Positions 46,331-56,191 of a stretch of 64,000 nucleotides of DNA are shown in pieces. Origin of the DNA: Paenirhizobium naphthalenivorans (GTDB lineage: Bacteria; Pseudomonadota; Alphaproteobacteria; Rhizobiales; Rhizobiaceae); the NCBI RefSeq assembly GCF_007992095.1, contig NZ_BJZP01000008.1:144991-208990 (forward strand), written 5' to 3'. Made by a program: the position numbers and the translations under genes. The first letter of the stretch is position 1. Every line of letters starts with the position of its first letter. The notes under the pieces were generated by a model. The model saw only the letters and a list, made by a program, of their open reading frames with translations. It was not told the DNA's origin and ran no database searches.

Positions 46331-46695
46331 CAGACCTCGCTGTACAGAAACTGTTCCTGGGAATAGGTGCCGTCACCGTCGGCTTCCCGCACCGCATTCT
46401 TCAGGAGATCGGCTACCGCGCGCACAGCATTCATGTGCGCCTCGACACGACGGGCGTTGATCGCCAGCTTCTTCTTCAAGGCGTGCATCTGCTCCACATA
46501 GCCGACCGCCAGTTCGCGTGGATCTGTGTCGCGAAACAGCATCGTCAGCTCGTACAGGCAGCGGCTCTTGTGGGCGTTGGAGACCTTGAGGTCGAATTCC
46601 GGATCCTTGCCGATCCGCGTATTTTCGTTGTCGATGATCATCTCAAGGCGGCCGAGCACCGTCTTGATTCGATAATCGCTATTGATGATTTCCAT
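46330..46695 (-). CDS. helical flagellar-cluster protein, possible FlgN-type chaperone
   Basis: A 121-residue protein predicted almost wholly helical, with heptad-like hydrophobics (VLGRLEMIIDNENTRIG, CLYELTMLFRD, YVEQMHALKKKLAIN). No signal peptide. Size and helical nature fit an export chaperone such as FlgN, for which no other candidate is seen in this window, but no diagnostic motif is visible. It follows the rod-binding-protein gene by 24 bp and overlaps the next gene by an ATGA. Confidence 0.65.
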   Translation of the reverse strand: MEIINSDYRIKTVLGRLEMIIDNENTRIGKDPEFDLKVSNAHKSRCLYELTMLFRDTDPRELAVGYVEQMHALKKKLAINARRVEAHMNAVRAVADLLKNAVREADGDGTYSQEQFLYSEV

Positions 46696-46719
46696 TGTCC
46701 CTGCCCCGGGTGAGTGTTG

Positions 46720-47274
46720 TTATGTTGTCTGGCCGTCGGTGGTGGAAACACCAAGCGTACGACGCTCGAGGTCCGTCACCATATTCAATGCAACGCGCCG
46801 GTCGGTTTCGTTGGTGGCAGCATTGACCGTATTGCCGCCACGCTTGCGGGCGAGTTCTTCCGAATACATCTGGTCGGCAATGCCGACGCCGCCGCTTTCG
46901 GCGATGGTTCCGCCGATCTGTTCGGCCATCATGCTCTTCCAGATCTCGCCAGCATTGCCCTTGCCGTAGACGGCCTCGCTGTCGTCCGGCATCATCGACT
47001 TGACGAAATTCTGCAGGAAGACCGCTTCAAAGTCGCGGTAAACCTTTGGGGTTTCCCCGGCTTCGGTCTTCTTCACGTTGCCGAGACCGGCATCGAAGGC
47101 GGCGCTGTTCAGCACCTCAACCGCAGCACCGAAACCGGCGCCCTTCTCGGCAAGGTTCGTCGCTTCAAGAGTTGCGCGATTGGTCTTCAGTTTTTCCTGG
47201 GCTGCCGCCAGGACCATTGGATCTGCCGCGCGGACGACGTCCAGCACGAGATCGCTCGGAGGTGATATGGCCAC
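46720..47274 (-). CDS. FlgJ-like rod-binding protein
   Basis: A 184-residue protein whose centre matches the rod-binding domain of FlgJ: YRDFEAVFLQNFVKSMMP, then EIWKSMMAEQIGGTIAESGG and GIADQMY. It lacks the muramidase domain of enterobacterial FlgJ, as usual in alphaproteobacteria (CheL-type single domain). It probably helps rod assembly in the periplasm. The peptidoglycan-cutting activity could come from the lytic transglycosylase encoded inside the fliK end (57143-57718). Confidence 0.82.
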   Translation of the reverse strand: MAISPPSDLVLDVVRAADPMVLAAAQEKLKTNRATLEATNLAEKGAGFGAAVEVLNSAAFDAGLGNVKKTEAGETPKVYRDFEAVFLQNFVKSMMPDDSEAVYGKGNAGEIWKSMMAEQIGGTIAESGGVGIADQMYSEELARKRGGNTVNAATNETDRRVALNMVTDLERRTLGVSTTDGQTT

Positions 47275-47311
47275 GTTTCTTGTCCCCGATGCTTTGGTTA
47301 GGTGACGAGTA

Positions 47312-47722
47312 TCACTCGTGAACCTTGCTGGAGGCTGTCGTGGCGAACGTCATATCGACCAGATCGTAGATGGCGTTGTCGTCCGCCTCGCGATCCTCGT
47401 GCACACGGGCCTTCTTCATGTTTTCCTCCAGTCGGTCGCCCTTGGCCCGCTCGCGCATCATCTTGACCTCCTGGCCATGCTGAAGACTGGCGAGCTGCTT
47501 GTCGGTATTGGACAAGCGATTGAAACGTTCGGCATAACCTTGTGCAAAGAGCCGATGGACCGGCTCGAGCGAGCCGATCGCCGCCATCACGGAAACCATC
47601 GAGGCGGCATTCTCCTCACGACGCTTGGCGGTCACCGCAAGATCACTTTCAGCCATGCGCTCCATGTGACGCTGAACGGCGACCAGCCTTTTCAGTTTGT
47701 CAGATTTCTTCGTCGGCCCCAT
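47312..47722 (-). CDS. coiled-coil flagellar-cluster protein, possibly FliJ-like
   Basis: A 136-residue, highly charged helical protein (KLKRLVAVQRHMERMAESDL, EENMKKARVHEDREADDN). The pattern of a long coiled coil in a gene between fliR and a rod protein fits FliJ-like export-apparatus components, but sequence similarity is not evident by eye. It starts 32 bp after fliR. Low-specificity call. Confidence 0.6.
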   Translation of the reverse strand: MGPTKKSDKLKRLVAVQRHMERMAESDLAVTAKRREENAASMVSVMAAIGSLEPVHRLFAQGYAERFNRLSNTDKQLASLQHGQEVKMMRERAKGDRLEENMKKARVHEDREADDNAIYDLVDMTFATTASSKVHE

Positions 47723-47754
47723 CGGCGCTCCTCAAGCAAAGGCTTCACACGGGC

Positions 47755-48504
47755 TCAGCCCAGGAATATCCGGAAAAAATTCTCGGCAAATTGCCGAACG
47801 AGCGCAGCAATGGAAAAATACAGGAGAAACAGGCCACCCATCAGCAGATATGGCGTAGAGATGAAATAGATCGGGATCTGCGGCGCCAGTTTGTTGATCA
47901 GGCCAATCGAAAAGTTGAACATGAGGCCAAAGATGATGAAGGGGCTGGCGAGCCGCAGCATCAGCAAGAAGGTGGCGCTGAGCGTGTCGGTCAGTGTGAT
48001 CAGCATTTTCTGTACATCGGGAAAGGTACCGAGCGGCATCAGACCATAGGAATCGATCAAGGCTCGTAGGATGACATGATGGAAATCCATCATGAACAGC
48101 AGCAGCAGGCCGCCGAAGCTGATCATGTTGGTCAGCTGGTTTTCCGGAGTATCCTCAATGACATCGGGAGCACCTGGCGAGTTGAAGCCGATCGACATCG
48201 AGATCGCCGAGCCCGCGAATTGCAGGCCAAGCACGTAGAGCCTGGCAATCAAACCGTACATGGTGCCAACCAGCGTCTCGCCGAGAACGAGATGGATATA
48301 GGCATAGTCACCGCCCGAAACGCGCGGGTAGATCGTATCCCACAACATGGGCAGGATCGCCAGGGACACTGCCGCCGACATCAGCAGACGGAACATGACG
48401 GGAATACGGGCCGAGGAGAAGCCCGGAAGCACCATGAAACAGGCGCCGATCCGGCAGAAGGCCACGAACATGGCCAGAACTGTCCCCTCGGGGTCGGTGA
48501 TCAT
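47755..48504 (-). CDS. fliR: flagellar export apparatus protein FliR
   Basis: A 249-residue integral membrane protein with six or so helices. It has the FliR/SctT pattern: [21 protein letters not shown], the [14 protein letters not shown] region, [11 protein letters not shown] near the middle and a late [31 protein letters not shown]. It belongs to the type III export gate with FliP, FliQ, FlhB and FlhA. Its ATG overlaps the flhA stop by four bases. Confidence 0.92.
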   Translation of the reverse strand: MITDPEGTVLAMFVAFCRIGACFMVLPGFSSARIPVMFRLLMSAAVSLAILPMLWDTIYPRVSGGDYAYIHLVLGETLVGTMYGLIARLYVLGLQFAGSAISMSIGFNSPGAPDVIEDTPENQLTNMISFGGLLLLFMMDFHHVILRALIDSYGLMPLGTFPDVQKMLITLTDTLSATFLLMLRLASPFIIFGLMFNFSIGLINKLAPQIPIYFISTPYLLMGGLFLLYFSIAALVRQFAENFFRIFLG

Positions 48505-50588
48505 GAAATGGAACCCAGGATCTTTATCTCTATGCCCTTGGCCAGTTCAACATGCGACAGCACCGGCAGGGTAGCGAACAGACGCTCGATAATCATGCGG
48601 ACATAGGAGCGCGTTTCCGGCGAGGTGACAAGTACGAAAGGCAGACCGCGGTCCATGAATTCGCGGATGACCTTGCTCGCCTGTTCGGAGAATTCCTCAA
48701 GGCTACGCGGGTCAATGTCGAACTCGACGATTTCGCCCTTAGCGTCGCGCTTCAATGCCTGGTGGAAGACCAGGTCCCATTTCGAGCCGAGACGCAGAAC
48801 ACGCAGGACACCGTTGTCGGTCAGGTCGCCACAGAGCTGCTGGGCCATGCGGACGCGCACGTGTTCGACGATCTGCTCGGTCTTCCTGACATGCGGAGCA
48901 AGCTCGGCCACCGCTTCGAGGATCAGATGCAGGTTGCGAATCGAAACACGTTCAGCGAGCAGCAGCTTCAGAACCGCCTGAAGACCCGAATAGGACATAT
49001 GCGACGAGCAGATCTCGTCTGCGAGCTTCTTGTATTCCGGATCGAGCCGATCAATCAGGATCTTCACATCTTTATAGGAAAGAAGCTGCGGCAGGTTGTT
49101 TCGGATGACCTCGCTGACATGGGTCAGCACGACCGAGACATTGTCGATCGGATGGAAGCCTTCGCGCTTCAGGTCCTCGGTGAAGGTTTCGAGCACGGAG
49201 ACCGCCGGCATGCCGAAGGCGGGTTCGCGGATCTCGTCGCCCGGCACCTTGGGCTTGCGGCCGGAGCCGGTGACGACAAGAACCTCGCCGACGCGCAACT
49301 GGTTGGATGCGATCGTCGTGCCGTGGATGCGGATCTGGTAAGACTTTTCCTGGATGCCGATGTCGTCGGTGACCTTGATCTCCGGAACAACGAAGCCGTA
49401 CTGGCTAGCGAACTTCTTGCGCATCTTGCCGACGCGGAAGGCGAGTTCCTGATGGGCACCGAGAAGCCGGGTCGAAACGAGCTTGCCGAGCGCCAGCTCG
49501 ATCTCAGCGGTCTTCAGCACCGACTTGACCGAGTCCTTTTCGGCCTCCTTGGTCTGGATGACCTTCTTCTCTTCCTGCTCGCGCTTGACCTTGTTCTCGG
49601 CCTCGATCTGGCGCGGGATGAACCAGCTGCCGAAACCCATGATGCCGCCGAGCGTGAGGAAGGGGATCATCGGCAGGCCGGGCACGATCGACAGAAGAAC
49701 CATGAGCGCGGCGGCAACCGAGAGCGCGCGCGGATAGCCACTCAGCTGATTGACGACCGCCTGGTCGGTCGAACCGGGATTGCCGCCGCGCGAGACCAAG
49801 AGGCCGGCAGCGAGCGAAACGATGAGCGCAGGGATCTGCGAGACGATACCGTCACCGACCGAAAGCTTGACGAAGACGTCGGCCGCTTCGCCGATTTCCA
49901 TGCCGTGGCGGAAATAACCGATGATGATGCCGCCGAAAATATTGATGGCGGTGATCATCAGGCCGGCGATCGCATCACCGCGGACGAATTTCGACGCGCC
50001 GTCCATGGCACCGAAGAAAGAGCTTTCCTGCTCCAGTTCACGGCGGCGGAACTGCGCTTCCTTGTCATCAATCATCCCCGCCGAAAGGTCGGCGTCGATC
50101 GACATCTGCTTGCCGGGAATGGCGTCAAGGGTGAAGCGTGCGCCGACTTCGGCGATACGCGTAGCGCCCTTGGTGATGACGATAAAGTTCACCGTCACAA
50201 GGATCAGGAAGACGATCAGACCGATGACGAAGTCGCCGGACATGACAAGGCTCGAAAAGCCGGCGATGACGCCACCGGCAGCGTCATGGCCGTGATTGCC
50301 ATTGGACAGGATCACGCGCGTGGTCGCGATGTTCAGCGACAGGCGGATCATCGTCGAGATCAGCAGAATGGTCGGGAACGACGAGAAGTCGAGCGGGCGC
50401 TGGATCCACAGGGCGACCATCAGGATCAGCACCGAGAAGGCGATCGAAAAGGCGAGCCCCATGTCGATCAGAAACGGCGGGATCGGCAGGAAGAGGATAC
50501 TGAGGATGACAACGATGCCGAAGGCAAAACCGATGTCGCGACCCTGCGGACTGACCTTCGGAATGGGAATTGCAATTGGTTGCGCCAT
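48501..50588 (-). CDS. flhA: flagellar export apparatus protein FlhA
   Basis: A 695-residue export-gate protein. The N-terminal half has eight transmembrane helices with the FHIPEP-type conserved segments: [16 protein letters not shown], then [22 protein letters not shown] text and DALPGKQM-like [17 protein letters not shown]. The cytoplasmic C-terminal half (from about residue 330) docks chaperones and substrates. Standard length for FlhA. It is translationally linked to fliR. Confidence 0.95.
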   Translation of the reverse strand: MAQPIAIPIPKVSPQGRDIGFAFGIVVILSILFLPIPPFLIDMGLAFSIAFSVLILMVALWIQRPLDFSSFPTILLISTMIRLSLNIATTRVILSNGNHGHDAAGGVIAGFSSLVMSGDFVIGLIVFLILVTVNFIVITKGATRIAEVGARFTLDAIPGKQMSIDADLSAGMIDDKEAQFRRRELEQESSFFGAMDGASKFVRGDAIAGLMITAINIFGGIIIGYFRHGMEIGEAADVFVKLSVGDGIVSQIPALIVSLAAGLLVSRGGNPGSTDQAVVNQLSGYPRALSVAAALMVLLSIVPGLPMIPFLTLGGIMGFGSWFIPRQIEAENKVKREQEEKKVIQTKEAEKDSVKSVLKTAEIELALGKLVSTRLLGAHQELAFRVGKMRKKFASQYGFVVPEIKVTDDIGIQEKSYQIRIHGTTIASNQLRVGEVLVVTGSGRKPKVPGDEIREPAFGMPAVSVLETFTEDLKREGFHPIDNVSVVLTHVSEVIRNNLPQLLSYKDVKILIDRLDPEYKKLADEICSSHMSYSGLQAVLKLLLAERVSIRNLHLILEAVAELAPHVRKTEQIVEHVRVRMAQQLCGDLTDNGVLRVLRLGSKWDLVFHQALKRDAKGEIVEFDIDPRSLEEFSEQASKVIREFMDRGLPFVLVTSPETRSYVRMIIERLFATLPVLSHVELAKGIEIKILGSIS

Positions 50589-50718
50589 TTATCGTTCCGT
50601 CTCTTCATGAGAGGCGACCGTCCCCCGAGGGGAATACGGCCATGTTCATGGAAGCGATAGCGGGCGAAGCTTGCGCGAGGGTGGCACTACCACCGGCAGC
50701 ATGACTGGATTCGAGCGG

Positions 50719-50985
50719 TCAGAAACCGGTCTGGACGCGAGAGAAAACCAGATTGGCAAATAGGGCGATCTGTCCGCCGACGAAGGGGGCAGTAATGCCG
50801 ATGGTCACCAGGATGGCAACGATCTTGGGAACAAAGGTCAGGGTCATTTCCTGAACCTGGGTGAGCGCCTGGATGAGCGCGATGGTGACGCCAACGACCA
50901 TGGCGGCAAGCACAGCTGGACCGGACGCGACGAGCACGGTCCAAACGGCTGCCTGCATGATGTCGAGAGCGTCAGCCTCATTCAT
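50719..50985 (-). CDS. fliQ: flagellar export apparatus protein FliQ
   Basis: An 88-residue protein with two transmembrane helices (AVWTVLVASGPAVLAAMVVGVTIALIQALTQ and VPKIVAILVTIGITAPFVGGQIALF in register). The conserved QALTQVQEMTLTFVPK between them is the FliQ/SctS signature. It forms part of the FliPQR export pore. It lies 47 bp after flgD; the 130-bp gap to flhA has no obvious hairpin with a T run. Confidence 0.92.
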   Translation of the reverse strand: MNEADALDIMQAAVWTVLVASGPAVLAAMVVGVTIALIQALTQVQEMTLTFVPKIVAILVTIGITAPFVGGQIALFANLVFSRVQTGF

Positions 50986-51032
50986 GGTTCAACTCTTCTT
51001 CCCTGTACCGGGGAATCGGCCTCCCGGCCCCG

Positions 51033-51494
51033 TCAGGTTGCCGAGTCCGTATCAGTATCGGTTGTGGTCGTCGAGACCTCGCCGACGCGGACACCGACCA
51101 CGATCGGGATTTCGTCACCATCGGTCGTCGTCGCGACCATGGTGTCGCTGTAGACGCGGACCGACGCGATCACGCCGGAGAGCTTCTCGTCGGCGCTGGT
51201 GATGGTCTGGCCGATATAGTTCGATGCATTGGTCAGAGCATTACCGGTAATCAGGGTCTCGAGATTGGAGTTGACCTGGATAGTCTGCTCGACCTGTGAG
51301 AAAGTGGCCAACTGGGCAACCTGTTCGCTGGCGTCCATGGGATCAGTCGGATCCTGATTCTGCATCTGGGCGATCAGTAGCTTCAGAAAGCTGTCATAGT
51401 CCAGCGAAGCCGACGCCGAAGCGCTTGACGCGGAGGACGAACTGCTGTTCGACGTCGTGCTGGTAGCAGAGGTGGTTGGATCTACTACCGCCAT
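51033..51494 (-). CDS. flgD: hook-capping protein FlgD
   Basis: A 153-residue protein. It has a Ser/Thr/Ala-rich unstructured start (a run of serines), then the FlgD core [22 protein letters not shown] and [16 protein letters not shown]. It is short because the C-terminal Ig-like domain is reduced to about 50 residues, as in many rhizobia. It guides hook subunit assembly. Its start overlaps the flbT end by ten bases. Confidence 0.92.
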   Translation of the reverse strand: MAVVDPTTSATSTTSNSSSSSASSASASASLDYDSFLKLLIAQMQNQDPTDPMDASEQVAQLATFSQVEQTIQVNSNLETLITGNALTNASNYIGQTITSADEKLSGVIASVRVYSDTMVATTTDGDEIPIVVGVRVGEVSTTTTDTDTDSAT

Positions 51495-51934
51495 GGTGCC
51501 ATTTCCTTGCGAATCTGCTCAACGGTCGCCGGGGTCATTTCCTGGCTGTTGAGGATCTGATCTTCGAGTGCGTAGAGCCCGCGAATCGCCTTCAGCGCAT
51601 CGAAAGCACGACCGGAGGACACCATGCCGTCAACCCGCTTCAGTTCCGCGAGGATCTCCTCGTTCTCGAAGCAGGTGAGCAGCATGATGATCGACTTGCG
51701 GAACATCGCCATTGACTGTTCGCGGCCGTCGGGGTTGATCAACATCATCTGGGCAATGAAGTAGAGCTGGCGCAGCGGCGTTGTCGCCTGCTCCGGCTGC
51801 AAAACGTGGTTCTCCAGAAGGAAGGTCACGTCGTTAAGGAACTCCAGCGCAACCTTGCGGTCGACGCGCAGAACCGCTCCGTTGATGAAAATCCGTTCGC
51901 CCGACTTGAGCGAGATGCGCAAAGTGCTCTTCAT
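51485..51934 (-). CDS. flbT: flagellar biosynthesis repressor FlbT
   Basis: A 149-residue protein beginning [23 protein letters not shown], the FlbT family N-terminus, with [31 protein letters not shown]. In Caulobacter FlbT binds flagellin mRNA and links translation to hook completion. ATG 51934 overlaps the flaF stop (ATGA). It acts opposite the adjacent FlaF. Confidence 0.92.
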   Translation of the reverse strand: MKSTLRISLKSGERIFINGAVLRVDRKVALEFLNDVTFLLENHVLQPEQATTPLRQLYFIAQMMLINPDGREQSMAMFRKSIIMLLTCFENEEILAELKRVDGMVSSGRAFDALKAIRGLYALEDQILNSQEMTPATVEQIRKEMAPWR

Positions 51935-52278
51935 TTCAGTCCATCCCTGATGATGGTTGTCACGTCGATTATGCCCTGGAAATTGGTGGACTGGCGCTTC
52001 CGGATCCGGTCGCACTCCTTCAAGATCCATATGGCGATTGAGATCAGATTGGCACGCAATTCGGCGTCCAGCTGATTTTCCGGCTGCTTCAAATCCTCAA
52101 TGAGACGGATCCAGACCCGTCGGGTGTAAAAGAGGGCTTCAATGGCTTCCCGGGTATAGCCCTGCTCGTCCCGTGCAAGCGTCAGCAGCTCGATCGAGCG
52201 CGTCAGCGCCTGCCGTTCACGATCCTTGGCGTCGGCAACGCCATCTTCCATGATTTCGGCATATGAAAACTGGTACAT
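51931..52278 (-). CDS. flaF: flagellar biosynthesis regulator FlaF
   Basis: A 115-residue helical protein with the FlaF family pattern: [13 protein letters not shown], then [17 protein letters not shown] and [18 protein letters not shown]. FlaF supports flagellin secretion or translation together with FlbT in alphaproteobacteria. It follows flgL by 37 bp and overlaps flbT by four. Confidence 0.9.
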   Translation of the reverse strand: MYQFSYAEIMEDGVADAKDRERQALTRSIELLTLARDEQGYTREAIEALFYTRRVWIRLIEDLKQPENQLDAELRANLISIAIWILKECDRIRKRQSTNFQGIIDVTTIIRDGLK

Positions 52279-52315
52279 TCATCTGTCCTTCATTTCCATT
52301 CAGTCCCTTTGGTCA

Positions 52316-53377
52316 TCAAAGGTAATTGACGAGGCTCAGTGCCTGAATTTTCGCCGTCAAGGTGTAGGATGCCTCGACCAGAGAGAGGAGATTATTAACC
52401 CGGGTCGAGGCGTCATAGGCATCGACCTCGGTCTTGCTGGCGAGCGTCGTGTCAATGATGTCGATCTGGACCTGGAGCGAATCGCTGGCCTTCTCGATAC
52501 GATTTTGCGACAGGCCGAGTGTGGTTCGCGTGTCGTTAATACCCGTCGTGGCAACGCCGGTATATTCAATCGCTTTCTTAGTCACCACGACACGGCTCGC
52601 ATCAGACAGATCAAGCGCCAGCAGCTCCTTGGCGACCACTGCGGCGAGCGCGAAATGGCGCATTCCATCGCTATTGGCCGAGGCCGACGTATCAACCGTT
52701 TCGGATTGACTGATACGGCTCGTCATCACCTCGTCGGTCGCATTCGACCAGTCAGTTGTCCAATTGGTGCCAGTATACATCGGCTCAACCACGTTGGTCA
52801 GAAAGTCTTCCATGCTGGGCGCCGTGCCGGAGGCGGCGATATTGGCCGTTTGGGAATCAGACTGGTTGAAACCGAAATAGCTCAGGAATTCAGCATCGAA
52901 GGCCGACTTGGCGGCTGAAGTGTCAGTGTATTCCGTCAGCGGCTGGACATCGGTATTAATGCCCGCGAACAGGTATTCACCACCAAGCGAGGTATTGGCC
53001 ATGCTGGTGAAGGTATCGAGTGAATTGGAAATCGTCTGGATTGCTGTCTTGAGGTTGCTGGCGTTAGACGTTCCGGAGAGCGCGATAAGCGCCGTGTTCA
53101 TCTGGTCAGCCGCGGTGGCCATCTGCCCCAAGGCCTCCTGGGAGGCCTCGAGTCGTTGGGTGGCGATGGCGTTGGTGTCCTTGATCGATTGCAGCCGAAG
53201 GCCGTCACGCGTCAAGTCGACCACCGTCGAGGTGGCGCCCCCGAGTTCCGCACCGATGTCGGAGAAAACACCGGTAGAGACTTCCTGCTGCGCAACGATC
53301 AGCTCATTCTGGGCCTGCCGGATGGTCAGGCGCATCGAAGTCTGGATCGAGAGATTGGAAATATTCGCCGTCGACAT
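52316..53377 (-). CDS. flgL: hook-filament junction protein FlgL
   Basis: A 353-residue protein with flagellin-like N- and C-terminal coiled-coil domains (SIQTSMRLTIRQAQNELIVAQ; ASYTLTAKIQALSLVNYL) typical of FlgL, the second hook-filament junction protein. The middle domain is variable. It begins three bases after the flgK stop (TAA-GAT-ATG), so it is probably translated by coupling. Confidence 0.9.
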   Translation of the reverse strand: MSTANISNLSIQTSMRLTIRQAQNELIVAQQEVSTGVFSDIGAELGGATSTVVDLTRDGLRLQSIKDTNAIATQRLEASQEALGQMATAADQMNTALIALSGTSNASNLKTAIQTISNSLDTFTSMANTSLGGEYLFAGINTDVQPLTEYTDTSAAKSAFDAEFLSYFGFNQSDSQTANIAASGTAPSMEDFLTNVVEPMYTGTNWTTDWSNATDEVMTSRISQSETVDTSASANSDGMRHFALAAVVAKELLALDLSDASRVVVTKKAIEYTGVATTGINDTRTTLGLSQNRIEKASDSLQVQIDIIDTTLASKTEVDAYDASTRVNNLLSLVEASYTLTAKIQALSLVNYL

Positions 53378-53380
53378 ATC

Positions 53381-54838
53381 TTAGCCCGCCATATCCAGAA
53401 CCGCCTGAAGCATCGCATCCACTGTCGAAACGAGCTTGGCCGAAGCCTTGTAGGACTGCTCCACATCGAGAAGCAGCGAGAGTTCTTCGTCGAGATTGAC
53501 GCCGGTCTCCGACGAATAGGTCTGGAAGGAGCGATCGTAGAGCGCGACCTTGTTGTCCGAGGCCGTGGTCGCGTTGGAACGCAAGTCCTCGAGCCAGCCG
53601 ATGGAGCCGCTGGCAAACGTCATGACGCTCATCGACGTCTTGAGGTCGGCTGTCGCATCGAATGCACGATCCGCATCCAGCGCATCGGAATACCCCAGCA
53701 GCAGCGTCGTGTAGCCGGAATTGCCACCGGTGTTCCACTCGTAGGTCGCGCCGTTGATACCGCCGTCGCGCAGCAGCATAGGATTGCCGCCGGCAGAGGT
53801 GATAACCGAGGACGAAACCGTAATGCTTCCGGCGAGACCAGGCTCGACCACCCCTGAGGTCAACGACGTTCCGCCAGACCAGGTGAAAAGGCCAGGCATG
53901 TCAGCAGCAACACCGAGCGGATCGGTTTCGGCGAAGGCCTCGATCAGGCCGCGAGCCACTTCATCGAGTTGGGTCTGGAAGGTTGGAGCAATCTCGTCGC
54001 GCAGCTGCAGCAGCGCACTGAGTGAACCATCGCCATCGGTATTGCCGCCCTGACCGGGCTCGATCGCCACGCCGTCGACAAAGACCGAATTGCCGGTGAC
54101 CGTCGCATCATAAGCGAGCGTTCGCGTGAACGTCACCGTGCGCGGCACAGTCTCAAACAAGGTCGTGCCTTCGGACGTATAGATTACCATGTCACCGTTG
54201 GCGCGCGTACTGGCATCGATACCGATGATTTGCGAGATGTCCTTGAGCAGCGTGTCGCGCGTGTCGAGAGCATCACTCGGATCGCCGCCGGTTGCCGTCG
54301 CCTTGACTACAGCGTCGTTGACGACCTGGAACTCGGAGAGGAGCCGGTTCAGGTCGCTGACCTGGGTGACGATTTCGGCGTCGGAATCCCCACGAAGCTT
54401 CTGCACCGCCGCGGACGTGGTATTCAGCGAGTTCGCCAGATCCTGCGCATCGGTCACAACCGTCGCGCCCAAGGTAAACTCACCCGGAGAGGCAGCGAAA
54501 GCCTCAAGGCTATTCTGCAACTCTGCCAGATAGGTTGACGGGGAAAGCTCGTAGTCGTTCCCCCCCAGAGCATTGGAGAGCGTCGTCAACCCCTCAAGCA
54601 GCGTATCCTGAGCGCTGGACGCCGAGGCGGCTCCGGTGAGCTGCCGCAGCAGAGCCATCTGTTGGGAGCGCTCGTTAACGACTGTCGAGGCGCCATAGAT
54701 GGTGTTGGTTACGACAGCCGAGCGCCGCACATAGTTTGCATTTCCGTCATTGGCAATATTCGTGGAGACGACGGAGGTCTGTTCCCCCGTGTTCCTGAAA
54801 ATGGCTTGAGCCGTATTAAGTGCAGAAGTAAGCGACAT
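53381..54838 (-). CDS. flgK: hook-filament junction protein FlgK
   Basis: A 485-residue junction protein. The N-terminus SLTSALNTAQAIFRNTGEQT, then ANDGNANYVRR, is the flagellar-rod/hook family signature. The C-terminus GVNLDEELSLLLDVEQSYKASAKLVSTVDAM in register is the FlgK terminal coiled coil. It lies between flgE (21 bp) and flgL (3 bp) in the assembly-order cluster. Confidence 0.92.
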   Translation of the reverse strand: MSLTSALNTAQAIFRNTGEQTSVVSTNIANDGNANYVRRSAVVTNTIYGASTVVNERSQQMALLRQLTGAASASSAQDTLLEGLTTLSNALGGNDYELSPSTYLAELQNSLEAFAASPGEFTLGATVVTDAQDLANSLNTTSAAVQKLRGDSDAEIVTQVSDLNRLLSEFQVVNDAVVKATATGGDPSDALDTRDTLLKDISQIIGIDASTRANGDMVIYTSEGTTLFETVPRTVTFTRTLAYDATVTGNSVFVDGVAIEPGQGGNTDGDGSLSALLQLRDEIAPTFQTQLDEVARGLIEAFAETDPLGVAADMPGLFTWSGGTSLTSGVVEPGLAGSITVSSSVITSAGGNPMLLRDGGINGATYEWNTGGNSGYTTLLLGYSDALDADRAFDATADLKTSMSVMTFASGSIGWLEDLRSNATTASDNKVALYDRSFQTYSSETGVNLDEELSLLLDVEQSYKASAKLVSTVDAMLQAVLDMAG

Positions 54839-54859
54839 GTGGCTGCCTTAACCTTCCGG

Positions 54860-56062
54860 TTATCTCTTCAGGTTGACCAAGGTTTCCATTAGTTCGGAAC
54901 CGGTCTGAAATACCTTCGAGTTCGCGGTATAATTCCGCTGGGATTCGATCATGGCGGTCAGCTCTTCCGCCACATCGACATTGGAGTCCTCAAGCGCGCC
55001 GGAGACGATCGAGCCAAAACCACTTGTACCGGCATAGCCCATGACGATAACGCCGGAGTCATTGCTCTGGGTGTAGAGATTGCCAGCAATCGGGTTCAGA
55101 TTGTCTGGGCTCTGTACGCTTGCCAGTGCGATACGAAACTTCGGCACAAGCTCGCCATTATCATAGACAACCGAGACAACGCCCGCCTCGTTGATTTTGT
55201 AACCAGTGACCGAAGATGCTGCATTCCCGTCGATCTCACCCTCCTCCACAGAGAAGTCGGCAGCGAGCTGGCTCGACGTACTAATGTCGAGTGTCAGCGC
55301 ACCCATTTCGGCGCCATCGACAGTGAATGCTGTCGTCAGCAGCGAGGTCGGAGAAACGATCTGCCCATCGCTATCAAAGGTGACAGTCGTCGCCGCAATG
55401 ACCGAAGTTGCCGGCGGTCCAGCATACTCTGCCGAGACTTCCCAAGTATTGTCGGCCATCTTGGTATAGGTGAATTCAAGCAAACGGCTGTTGCCCTGAC
55501 TGTCATAAGCGACAAGCGAGGTCGTTTCGGCGTCACCGACTTCCGCGTTGGACGGCAGATTGACGTTCAACGCCCCCACAGTCGAAGCCGTCGCCGAAAT
55601 CGCGGCCGAGGAGAGGTTGATCGCCTCGAGGCCATCGAAGCCGTTGACGACGATGGTCGGATCGACGGTAGAGGAATACTCGTACCCCATAAGCGTGTAG
55701 CCGGCCGAGTTCTGAAGCGTACCGTCGTCCTGAACGACAAAAGAGCCGGCCCGGGTCAGATAGTCGACGCCGTCGGACCCCTGGACGATGAAGAAGCCGT
55801 CGCCATTAACAGCCAGATCCGTTGACGACGTTGTATAGCTGAAAGTGCCTTGGCTCGAGATCGAATAGCGCACATCCGTCTCGACACCACCGGAGTTGTA
55901 GGAGCCAGCCGTTGTCGGAAGGATCATCGAAGAGAACTGGACGGAGGCCTTCTTGTAGCCGACCGTGCTCGAGTTGGCGATGTTCTCAGCCACTGTGCCG
56001 AGCCGGTTTGCCTGGGCATTCATACCGGAAACACCGGTTCGCATCGTTCCGTAAAGGCTCAT
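54860..56062 (-). CDS. flgE: flagellar hook protein FlgE
   Basis: A 400-residue hook subunit. The N-terminus MSLYGTMRTGVSGMNAQANRLG with NSSTVGYKKA is the rod/hook signature, followed by the D1 region GDGFFIVQGSD. The C-terminus has SNVDVAEELTAMIESQRNYTANSKVFQTG. It polymerises into the hook; length is set by FliK and the cap by FlgD, both in this cluster. It is separated from rem by 129 bp, which probably contains its own promoter. Confidence 0.95.
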   Translation of the reverse strand: MSLYGTMRTGVSGMNAQANRLGTVAENIANSSTVGYKKASVQFSSMILPTTAGSYNSGGVETDVRYSISSQGTFSYTTSSTDLAVNGDGFFIVQGSDGVDYLTRAGSFVVQDDGTLQNSAGYTLMGYEYSSTVDPTIVVNGFDGLEAINLSSAAISATASTVGALNVNLPSNAEVGDAETTSLVAYDSQGNSRLLEFTYTKMADNTWEVSAEYAGPPATSVIAATTVTFDSDGQIVSPTSLLTTAFTVDGAEMGALTLDISTSSQLAADFSVEEGEIDGNAASSVTGYKINEAGVVSVVYDNGELVPKFRIALASVQSPDNLNPIAGNLYTQSNDSGVIVMGYAGTSGFGSIVSGALEDSNVDVAEELTAMIESQRNYTANSKVFQTGSELMETLVNLKR

Positions 56063-56191
56063 GAAAAATCCTCGTTTTCGTAGTCATTGCAGAGAATAGG
56101 AGGTGGGCCTTGCGTGAAGCTGTCTGGGAATAGCGGACCTTCGCGAATTCGATCGGGAGGCCCGCACGCACGCCGGCAAAAGCTGAAAAAA

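Noticed and set aside
48552..50660. Open frame of 702 codons opposite flhA
   Set aside because: Its length comes only from the GC-rich codon bias of flhA; composition is Asp/Arg/His-rich without any family motif.
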